Assembly (NCBI RefSeq): GCF_007676755.1
Contig: NZ_VEBK01000002.1
Coordinates: 186,001 to 250,000, forward strand
Source: Bacillus sp. FJAT-22090
GTDB taxonomy: Bacteria; Bacillota; Bacilli; Bacillales_A; Planococcaceae
Direction of reading: 5' to 3'
Length of the DNA: 64,000 nt
This document shows, one piece after another, positions 57,907-64,000 of this stretch (its first letter is position 1; each line of letters begins with the position of its first letter). The position numbers and the translations under genes were made by a program. The notes beneath the pieces were generated by a model that saw nothing but the letters and a program-made list of their open reading frames with translations, was not told the DNA's origin and did not search any database.

Positions 57907-58464
57907 ATGACACAACCGAAAAAACCTAGACAAAAGAATATTAAATTAACCGATATTCAGAAGCAATATAAAAAAGTAAACACATATAAAACTCACATTT
58001 TAAACGAGAAAGAAAATAAAGTAATTAGATATTACGAAGTGTTTGATGAGACTCGTATTCAAGAACTAATAAAGGAAGCTTATGAGGATGTTGTTTACGC
58101 TGAGGAAAATGGGCTGAATACGTTTAAAGATGTAGGCGATGTAAGCGGAGATATGAAATTTATTAAATACATCTACTTCTTAATAATTAAACATATGACA
58201 GAACTTAAGAATGAGATAGTTGGCAACCTTGAAGAAAAATCAAGACTGTTTAATCAAATAGAAGCAATTGGACTGTTTCACGAGTTGATGGAGAATGTTT
58301 TTTTGCCAGAAGAAGTATCAAAAGTTTTAGAACGTGTGGGCAACTTTGCATTACTAGCTAATCAAATGACTGAGAAGGAAAAAGAGGAACGTCAGAAAGC
58401 GTTAGAGAGTGTTCAGCATCCACTCATGAAGAAGAAGCTAGAAGAAGGAATGAACAATGCCTAA
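57907..58464 (+). CDS. helical tail-region protein (tail assembly chaperone position)
   Basis: 185 aa, AAGGAGGATTC site. Basic N terminus (TQPKKPRQKNIKLTDIQKQY) then acidic helices (EKEEREEQ-type end: MTEKEKEERQKALESV). It is the gene position of tail chaperones, but no slippery frameshift overlap is evident. Overlaps the next gene by 8 nt. Confidence 0.55.
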   Translation: MTQPKKPRQKNIKLTDIQKQYKKVNTYKTHILNEKENKVIRYYEVFDETRIQELIKEAYEDVVYAEENGLNTFKDVGDVSGDMKFIKYIYFLIIKHMTELKNEIVGNLEEKSRLFNQIEAIGLFHELMENVFLPEEVSKVLERVGNFALLANQMTEKEKEERQKALESVQHPLMKKKLEEGMNNA

Positions 58465-58927
58465 GTTTAAGGATTTAGCATCTCTAGAAGCCTATCTTCA
58501 AAAGAACGCTATGCAGATCCTTTCTAGGTCTGCTGACGTAGAACGTGTAGTCGCAGAAGTCATGAGCCAAGCAGTTATAGATGTGGTTTATGCAGCCTAC
58601 TCCCCTACTCAATATGAAAGACGAATGGATAACGATGGCTTGTCAGATCCACGTAATGTCGGTATAGGCGATTTTGGAATTAAGCCTGATGGAAGTGTAT
58701 TCATCACATTTGAGAACTTAACTGAAGGTGAAGATTCGATGCAAGGCAAATTCATCACAGATACGATTGTTGAAGGCAGAAAATCAGACTGGAATAATCC
58801 GAATGGTGTTTGGTCAGAGCCAAGAGACTTCATTGGTGAAGCTTCTAGACGCTTACGTGAGAATCCTCAAGAACTGATAAACGCATTTAAAAGTGGATTG
58901 TTAGCCAAGGGATTCAAGGTTAAGTAA
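58457..58927 (+). CDS. HK97 gp10-like tail component
   Basis: 156 aa. Pattern L-x-x-R-S-A-D-V-E-R-V ... VIDVVYAAYSPTQYERRMDN ... GLSDPRNVGIGDFGI ... F-I-T-F-E-N resembles phage tail-component proteins of the gp10 class, including the acidic loop before the last strands. Overlaps the previous gene. Confidence 0.55.
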   Translation: MPKFKDLASLEAYLQKNAMQILSRSADVERVVAEVMSQAVIDVVYAAYSPTQYERRMDNDGLSDPRNVGIGDFGIKPDGSVFITFENLTEGEDSMQGKFITDTIVEGRKSDWNNPNGVWSEPRDFIGEASRRLRENPQELINAFKSGLLAKGFKVK

Positions 58928-58933
58928 ATAGCA

Positions 58934-58957
58934 ATTATAAATAAATTATTGTAATTA
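58934..58957 (+). repeat. SPBRE copy
   Basis: ATTATAAATAAATTATTGTA, upstream of the YomM-like gene. Confidence 0.7.
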
Positions 58958-58987
58958 ACAGCTAGAATATACAGGAGGTAATAATGA

Positions 58988-60022
58988 TTGAGCAAGATTA
59001 AACGAGTAAAGTATTTCACAAATGAAAAGAAAGCTATGATTAATCCTGAGAATAGGCGTGCGTATGATAAATATCTTCAAAGTCAAATTATTAAGAACAG
59101 AGATGTTAAGGAGACCACATATAAAGTATATCGTAATTACATGGATCATTTTATGGTTTATTTAATGGAAGACTGGGAAAACATCCATCTCTATAGTGAA
59201 GAGTTTATAGACAATGCAGTAGACATAATGGAGGGCTACATTGGATTTTGTCAAGACAAACTCTACAATAACAAAAAAGTGATTAACACTAAGCTTTCCA
59301 CTGTTTCTAGCTTTTTTGTGTGGAGCTTAAAACGAAAGCTTGTGGATAAACATCCATTTGATAAGCAGTTAGACAGAATGAAAGGTGCTAATGATGAAAA
59401 AATTATAGCATCCCACTATTTGGATGAAGAACAGACTACCTTCATTACAGAAGAATTGAAAACTGACAAAAAGTATGATATTCAAGATAGATTAATTTGG
59501 GGTATTATGTATGATTCAGCGAATCGAGTAGGTGCTATTTCTAAATTAACACTGTCCTCTCTTGACCTAGATAACATGGTATTTGAGGATATCCGAGAGA
59601 AACGTGGGAAAATGGTTGAAGTTGTATTTGAAGAAGATACAAAACAACTACTTGAAGAGTGGCTTGAATTAAGAAAGGACATGGACAATCTAGAAGTAGA
59701 TGCATTATTCATTACTAAAATGAATGGTGAATATCGTCCAATGACCAAGGGGACAATTCAAAGCAGAGTTAAGAAGATTGGACACATTTTAGGTATCGAT
59801 GATTTTAGAAGCCATTCCATTAGGAAAACAACCCTAAATCAGATATACGAGTCTACTGGAGACCTTTCTCTCGCTTCGGAATATGCAAACCACAACAGTT
59901 TGGACACCACTAAACAGAGTTATATTAGACCACAGAGCAAGACTGAAATGAGAGAGAAGTTGGCTGAACTTAGAAAACAGAAACAAGATCAGAAAGATAA
60001 GAATAAAAATGCCAATGAATAA
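58988..60022 (+). CDS. yomM: tyrosine recombinase in the tail operon (YomM-like)
   Basis: 344 aa from TTG 58988 (AGGAGGT, about 8 nt). N-terminal SAM-like domain (residues 35-115), catalytic domain with R180 (SANRVGAISKL), Lys near 205-208, H276-x-x-R279 (HSIRK), H302 and Y312 (SYIRP): a complete set, unlike the two lysogeny-module proteins. It sits among tail genes just before the tape measure, as yomM does in SPbeta by my recollection. Substrate site unknown. Confidence 0.8.
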   Translation: MSKIKRVKYFTNEKKAMINPENRRAYDKYLQSQIIKNRDVKETTYKVYRNYMDHFMVYLMEDWENIHLYSEEFIDNAVDIMEGYIGFCQDKLYNNKKVINTKLSTVSSFFVWSLKRKLVDKHPFDKQLDRMKGANDEKIIASHYLDEEQTTFITEELKTDKKYDIQDRLIWGIMYDSANRVGAISKLTLSSLDLDNMVFEDIREKRGKMVEVVFEEDTKQLLEEWLELRKDMDNLEVDALFITKMNGEYRPMTKGTIQSRVKKIGHILGIDDFRSHSIRKTTLNQIYESTGDLSLASEYANHNSLDTTKQSYIRPQSKTEMREKLAELRKQKQDQKDKNKNANE

Positions 60023-61046
60023 CAGTTGGACAAATTCCAAATCTTTTAAAATGCTGCAAGAATGTCCTTTCTTTGAGTATAGTGAAGATGATTTTGCTGG
60101 TATCTATAAAATAGAAAACCTTGAAAATGGAAAAGTTTATATCGGTCAAAGTAGAGATATTTTTAAAAGAATAGTTACTCACAAAAACGAATTATTAAAA
60201 AATAATCATTCAAATAGCCATCTTCAAAAATCATGGAACAGATATGGAGCTAAGTGTTTTATATTTGAAATCATTGAATACTGTTCCATTAGTGATTTGT
60301 ATTCTTGTGAGAATAAGTGGGTGCTCTATTACAATAGCTACGATTCTTTGTTTGGTTACAATAAGACGATTCCAAATCAAGATGCTACCTCATTTACTCA
60401 CTCCAAAGAGGTCAGAGAAAGAATCAGTGAGAACACTAAAAAATACTCAGATGATGAATTAATCTCTTATCTACAAGAATTCTATTATATGGAAGGAAGA
60501 GTTCCTACCATTAGAGATTTAGATAGTTCAGAAAACAATTATCCATCTGCGTGTTTAAATAGATTTGGCGGCTTACAAGGAGCTCTCATAAAGGCTGATA
60601 TATATTCCTTCACTAAAGGAAGTGGCTTCGACAAAGGAAAAATCACGAGGGAAAGCATACTTTCTTCTATTGGTTCTTTTGTAGATAAAAACCACTACTT
60701 TCCAGAGGCTAGAGAAATGACTCCTGAAAATAATTTGTATAGCTACTCTTCTATCAAAAAGGTTTTTAAAAATGGACTGGAAGAAATTAAAGAGCAATTT
60801 GGCTACGACAAAGAAACAGTTAAACATCTTGAACAACTAGAAGCACTTGCTTGCCTAAAAGAAATTTATGATGAAAATGGATTCGTTAGTGACACGTTAA
60901 TTGACTGTAGTAATAAGTGTAAAGGTCGAAGCTACTTTCAAAGAAGCTTTGGCTCGTTTACAAACGCTTATCGTATGGTTGGAATCAATCCTGATAAAAA
61001 TTTACAAGATAGCCTAAGTCATTACAATTCATTAAGAAAAAGTTAA
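60009..61046 (+). CDS. GIY-YIG homing endonuclease
   Basis: 345 aa, overlapping the recombinase gene by 14 nt (ATG 60009 or 60015; weak ribosome site). GIY-YIG domain in residues 25-125: AGIYKIENLENGKVYIGQS, RDIFKRI and catalytic Glu in CENKWVLYYN. Then repeats of the homing-endonuclease-associated type (GRVPTIRDLDSSENNYPSAC then LNRFGG; KGRSYFQRSFGSFTNAYRMV). A mobile gene attached to the end of the recombinase ORF. Confidence 0.85.
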   Translation: MPMNNSWTNSKSFKMLQECPFFEYSEDDFAGIYKIENLENGKVYIGQSRDIFKRIVTHKNELLKNNHSNSHLQKSWNRYGAKCFIFEIIEYCSISDLYSCENKWVLYYNSYDSLFGYNKTIPNQDATSFTHSKEVRERISENTKKYSDDELISYLQEFYYMEGRVPTIRDLDSSENNYPSACLNRFGGLQGALIKADIYSFTKGSGFDKGKITRESILSSIGSFVDKNHYFPEAREMTPENNLYSYSSIKKVFKNGLEEIKEQFGYDKETVKHLEQLEALACLKEIYDENGFVSDTLIDCSNKCKGRSYFQRSFGSFTNAYRMVGINPDKNLQDSLSHYNSLRKS

Positions 61047-61057
61047 ATCATTGATTG

Positions 61058-61081
61058 GATACTCTGTTAAATCGGAGTATC
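61058..61081 (+). terminator. weak hairpin after the GIY-YIG gene
   Basis: GATACTC (61058-61064) pairs with GAGTATC (61075-61081), followed by ATTTG rather than a U-run. Confidence 0.35.
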
Positions 61082-61284
61082 ATTTGAGTGATTTAATACT
61101 CATTTGAAACTGTCCTTTTATTCAACCACTTCCTCCCCTTTCGCAATAATTCAAACGACGAAAAATTCTTAACAATTAATAATATTTAAAAATAATTCAA
61201 AATTTTATGTATACTTCCTTTTGAGTTTGTCATATACTGTGTTATGATAGTCAGAGATAGTCAAATATTCTGAAATTAAAATCA

Positions 61285-61293
61285 TGATATAAT
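61285..61293 (+). promoter_or_regulatory. extended -10 promoter for the lipoprotein gene
   Basis: TGATATAAT (TG-n-TATAAT) at 61285-61293 with no clear -35; a second candidate TTGAGT-N16-TATGAT lies near 61220-61250. It gives the gene its own transcription, independent of the late operon. Confidence 0.5.
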
Positions 61294-61323
61294 ATGCACA
61301 ATAAACTTAAAAGGAGAATGGAT

Positions 61324-61899
61324 ATGAATGGGAGATTAAAGTGGATTGGATTATTGTTTATTGCTGGAGTGTTATTGGTTGGTTGCGAGGAAGTAGTTGG
61401 TGAAGCTGATATTGATACTGCTGTCGAATCATCGTCTTCAGATACTCAATCAACAGAAGATAAAATTGAAAGCTTAAAACCTGAAAACGTAAAGAATGGA
61501 ACTGTTTCAGAGGATGTCTATTTAGAAGTGTTTAGATACATTAATGAATTTGAACAATTTGGAACAAGAATAACAGAGCTTCAGTTAAAATCTAATAATG
61601 ATTACACCCTACTCGATGATGCAACATTTAAAAATGACTATTTAGCTGCTATAAGTGAGTATGAAATTTTTAATAAAAGTTTTCACATTATACCTAGTAC
61701 GAAAGTAGACTTTGAGATTAATGACAATTTTAGTGACATTATCTATACGGAATCACTATATTTGAAAGAAGTTAAAGAGTTTGTTAATACAGGAGACACT
61801 TATCACGCTAAAAATGCTTCACAGTATATAAACACAATAAAAACATCTTATTCTGCAATGTTAAATACACTAGAGAAATATGATTTATTTAGCAAATAA
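61324..61899 (+). CDS. phage-encoded lipoprotein
   Basis: 191 aa from ATG 61324 (GGAG, 7 nt). Signal peptide with lipobox L-V-G-C (Cys21), then a Ser/Asp linker (AVESSSSDTQSTEDKIESL) and a helical domain. Expected on the outer face of the host membrane. A separate promoter and terminator mark it as a moron-type gene; superinfection exclusion or host fitness roles are possible. Confidence 0.75.
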   Translation: MNGRLKWIGLLFIAGVLLVGCEEVVGEADIDTAVESSSSDTQSTEDKIESLKPENVKNGTVSEDVYLEVFRYINEFEQFGTRITELQLKSNNDYTLLDDATFKNDYLAAISEYEIFNKSFHIIPSTKVDFEINDNFSDIIYTESLYLKEVKEFVNTGDTYHAKNASQYINTIKTSYSAMLNTLEKYDLFSK

Positions 61900-61912
61900 A
61901 AAATAAATAAGA

Positions 61913-61945
61913 AACGACCCCTGTCTATTTAAAGGAGTCGTTTTT
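61913..61945 (+). terminator. intrinsic terminator after the lipoprotein gene
   Basis: AACGACCCC (61913-61921) pairs with GGAGTCGTT (61934-61942), one mismatch, then TTTTT. It works against the convergent gene at 61947 as well. Confidence 0.75.
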
Positions 61946-61946
61946 A

Positions 61947-62123
61947 TTATTGTCTTATATTCATGTCTCTAGGTATCGAAGCTTCATTCATATCATTAAT
62001 AAGTAATTTAACAGCTCTATCAATTAGTTTTGAAATGGGAATTCCAGTCTGACTAGAAAGCTCTCTTAGCTCGCATAGCAATTCTGCATCCATTGTACTC
62101 CCAAATGATTCACGTTTGCTCAT
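61947..62123 (-). CDS. ribbon-helix-helix repressor-like protein
   Basis: 58 aa, GGGGAGAG site. MSKRESFGSTMDAELLCELR then ELSSQTGIPISKLIDRAVKL: the strand-helix-helix pattern of Arc/MetJ-type regulators. It is the only minus-strand gene in the late region, and its promoter is covered by a perfect 20-bp palindrome, so autoregulation is likely. Short RHH proteins without a partner toxin can also control neighbouring genes. Confidence 0.75.
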   Translation of the reverse strand: MSKRESFGSTMDAELLCELRELSSQTGIPISKLIDRAVKLLINDMNEASIPRDMNIRQ

Positions 62124-62157
62124 TCAACTCTCCCCTTCAACTCTTCTATTATAATAC

Positions 62158-62177
62158 ATTATACACTAGTGTATAAT
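62158..62177. promoter_or_regulatory. 20-bp perfect palindrome, likely RHH operator
   Basis: ATTATACACT-AGTGTATAAT; the minus-strand half contains TATAAT, so a bound repressor would cover the -10 of the 61947-62123 gene. Confidence 0.7.
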
Positions 62178-62298
62178 AAAAATAAAATTATTTTAATAAC
62201 TTTCTAGAAAACTATAGATTGTTCTAGAACTTTCTGATATTATAAGTTTAACAAAGGAAAAACATAACAACTAACTTACAATATTGGGAGGAATGGAA

Positions 62299-62565
62299 AT
62301 GATTAAGGTGAATGCAATGGGTGCTATAACGATAGTTTTTGAGAAAGATATAGAAGGAAAAGACATAGCTTCAATATTCAACAATGATACATACTTCTAT
62401 ACTAATCTTCTGATTGAGGACATAGAAGTCAATTTAAGAATGAGCAATGGTGACGAAATTAAATTGAAGGTAATAGACTGGGAGGTTAGACAGCCTGGTA
62501 TGTTTATCGAGGACGACATAGATGAAAATAGGAAAGAGAATCATAGAGAGGAGGAAATTAGATGA
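62299..62565 (+). CDS. small acidic protein
   Basis: 88 aa; GGGAGG sets ATG 62299 (MIKVNAMGAITIVFEKDIEG). Beta-rich domain (LRMSNGDEIKLKVIDWEVRQ) with an acidic tail; overlaps the next gene by 4 nt. Not recognised. Confidence 0.6.
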   Translation: MIKVNAMGAITIVFEKDIEGKDIASIFNNDTYFYTNLLIEDIEVNLRMSNGDEIKLKVIDWEVRQPGMFIEDDIDENRKENHREEEIR

Positions 62566-63842
62566 TAGTACAAAATCAGTTGGTTGAGATTAAATGGCAT
62601 GGATCTAATAGAAAAACATTGGAGTCACACGGCTATATTTACACTAAGTTGGGCGATGTGATAAAAATACCTGTATGCCATTTATCGGAAAAGTCTCATG
62701 TAAAAGTTAAAATTATATGTGATTGGTGCAATAACGAGAAGCTAAAAAGAAGAACCGATATAGCTTTAGATGGAAATCATTTTTGCAATACGTCTTGTTA
62801 TGGTAAATGGCTAAAAGAATCAGAAGATGCAAAATCAATACATCAGAAAAGAGTAAATAGAATATTGACGCACTGCAAGTGTTGTAATAAAAATATACAA
62901 AAGAAACCATCTGAATTTACTGGACATGGCGAACATTATTGTTCTAGGAGTTGTATGGCAAAACACAGAAACGCAACTAACGACCTCAATCCTAAAAAAG
63001 AAAAAATTGAAGTTAAATGTGACTTATGTGGAAAATCATACAAAGTTCATGAATCAGTAAGTTTAAAGAATAAATGGCATTTTTGCTCAAGAGAATGTTA
63101 TTCGAGTTATCGATCAGAAAATTTAGTCGGGGATAAGATTTATAACTATCAAGGAATAATCAAAGAATGTGATACTTGTGGCTCAGAAACAAAAGTAACT
63201 GAATATTATCTTGAAAATAGAAAAAATATATTTTGTTCAAAGGAATGTTATTACGATTTTAGAGCCAAGCACTATATAGGAGAAAAACATCCACAGTTCG
63301 GCTCAAAGAAAACATTAGAACAAAGAGAACAAATGAGTATTGTTACATCAAGTAGAATAGCAAATGGTGAGTTTCCTCAGACTAATACATCTATTCAAAT
63401 AAAAATAAGAAGATTGATAGAAAAATTAAACGTGCCTTTTAAAGAAGAAATTCAATTTAAATATTATGTGCTAGATTTTTATAGTGAAAACAGTAATCTT
63501 GCAATTGAGGTAATGGGAGACTATTGGCATGGTTCACCTTTGAAATATGACAATTACGACTCTCTTCATGATATTCAGAAAAAAGATATAAAAAGGGATA
63601 AATCCAAAAAGACGTATTTGGATAAGTATCATAATATAAAAGTGCTGTATTTATGGGAGTATGATATAAACAATAATATTGATATCTGCGAAGAATTAAT
63701 ATTAAATTATGTAGAAGCAAATGGAAAATTAAAAGATTATAATAGCTTTAACTACAAACTTGAAAATGAAACATTAAAAATAAATGACAATATAATACTG
63801 CCATATTTTATGAGGGCAAACACTAAACATCAAACTATATAA
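62562..63842 (+). CDS. zinc-finger/Vsr-like homing endonuclease
   Basis: 426 aa, GAGGAGG site. Residues 1-250 contain five C-x2-C ... C-x3-C treble-clef modules (CDWCN ... CNTSC; CKCCN ... CSRSC; CDLCG ... CSREC; CDTCG ... CSKEC). The C-terminal 150 residues resemble very-short-patch-repair (EDxHD/PD-D/ExK) nucleases (FYVLDFYSENSNLAIEVMGD-type: D in VLDFY, E in AIEVMGDYWHG, then KSKKTYLDKYHNIKVLYLWE). Terminator follows at 63897. Confidence 0.8.
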   Translation: MIVQNQLVEIKWHGSNRKTLESHGYIYTKLGDVIKIPVCHLSEKSHVKVKIICDWCNNEKLKRRTDIALDGNHFCNTSCYGKWLKESEDAKSIHQKRVNRILTHCKCCNKNIQKKPSEFTGHGEHYCSRSCMAKHRNATNDLNPKKEKIEVKCDLCGKSYKVHESVSLKNKWHFCSRECYSSYRSENLVGDKIYNYQGIIKECDTCGSETKVTEYYLENRKNIFCSKECYYDFRAKHYIGEKHPQFGSKKTLEQREQMSIVTSSRIANGEFPQTNTSIQIKIRRLIEKLNVPFKEEIQFKYYVLDFYSENSNLAIEVMGDYWHGSPLKYDNYDSLHDIQKKDIKRDKSKKTYLDKYHNIKVLYLWEYDINNNIDICEELILNYVEANGKLKDYNSFNYKLENETLKINDNIILPYFMRANTKHQTI

Positions 63843-63896
63843 ATAGGTTAATTTAAGAGTGCAGTTTCGAGTAATCTATAAGTCATCCAATTGTAA

Positions 63897-63926
63897 GAAG
63901 TGTCTTTAAATAGACGCTTCTTTTTT
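63897..63926 (+). terminator. intrinsic terminator after the Vsr-like gene
   Basis: GAAGTGTCT (63897-63905) pairs with AGACGCTTC (63912-63920), one G.U, then six T. Confidence 0.85.
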
Positions 63927-63956
63927 ATTGGCAATATTTAAGAAAGGAGCGAAATG

Positions 63957-64000
63957 ATGGCTAACACAAATAACTCGCTAGAATTATTGGTGAAATTGGG
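63957..64000 (+). CDS. start of the next late gene, probably tape measure (partial)
   Basis: ATG 63957 (or 63954) after AAAGGAG; MANTNNSLELLVKLG is visible before the window ends. Position after tail tube and gp10-like genes suggests the tape-measure protein, yomI-like in SPbeta order. Confidence 0.5.
   Translation, partial: MANTNNSLELLVKL

Noticed and set aside
57907-58927. Programmed frameshift between the two tail genes
   Set aside because: The 8-nt overlap shows no slippery heptamer and the second gene has its own ATG.
1-64000. tRNA genes
   Set aside because: No cloverleaf with a GGTTCRA T-arm at correct spacing was seen; the GTTCGAA-like string near 13.76 kb belongs to the 19-bp inverted repeat.

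Overview
The window looks like about half of an SPbeta-type temperate Bacillus phage or prophage. It is AT-rich, has strong AGGAGG ribosome sites and genes packed into long co-directional operons. Recognition rests on gene order and motifs, recalled without a database search: a yopP-yopQ-yopR(mrpR)-like lysogeny module (10.1-13.7 kb), a yonN/yonK/yonJ-like set (39.6-42.6 kb), terminase, portal, protease/scaffold and capsid in yonF-yonE-yonD order (45.0-52.1 kb), and a yomM-like tyrosine recombinase just before the tape-measure gene that begins at the right edge.

Layout. 1-26.04 kb: a minus-strand operon cluster of mostly tiny unknown proteins, with three related HNH homing endonucleases, an HNH-AP2 endonuclease, a cysteine-less Spx-like protein, the lysogeny module, an SOS-type promoter (LexA box) driving a 61-aa protein, a DEAD-like helicase, an antirepressor-like protein and a frameshifted SprT-like gene. 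Two plus-strand genes interrupt it. 26.04-26.65 kb: divergent intergenic region with a large hairpin. 26.65-31.3 kb: plus-strand cluster of small, probably early, proteins including an ADP-ribosyltransferase-like protein, ended by a strong terminator. 31.4-33.2 kb: gene-free region where base skew flips. 33.2-38.3 kb: minus-strand operon with a RecD2-like helicase, a winged-helix putative replication protein, a nested inverted repeat and two secreted paralogs, one with an Excalibur domain. 38.5-64 kb: plus-strand late operon of HU, PhoH, phosphoesterase, ClpP-like protease, packaging, head and connector/tail genes, interrupted by four homing-endonuclease genes and a small lipoprotein/repressor cassette.

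Two dispersed repeats tie the window together. About 45 copies of an SPBRE-type element (core AACATAAATAAATTATTATA) lie at operon junctions, co-oriented with transcription. Many contain the stop codon of the upstream gene, and several sit just upstream of a good sigma-A promoter. This fits an operator for the MrpR-like repressor encoded here. A second element of about 30 bp (CAGCTC...CTGTTATAT) occurs at least eight times, only in the minus cluster and at the divergence point.

No DNA polymerase, AimR/AimP arbitrium pair, serine integrase or lysis cassette was seen; they presumably lie outside. No tRNA or CRISPR array was found. The least explained parts are the structured non-coding segments (13.76, 24.6, 26.4, 31.5-33.2, 35.1, 39.95, 40.8-41.1 and 56.3 kb) and the LexA-box gene beside the lysogeny module.
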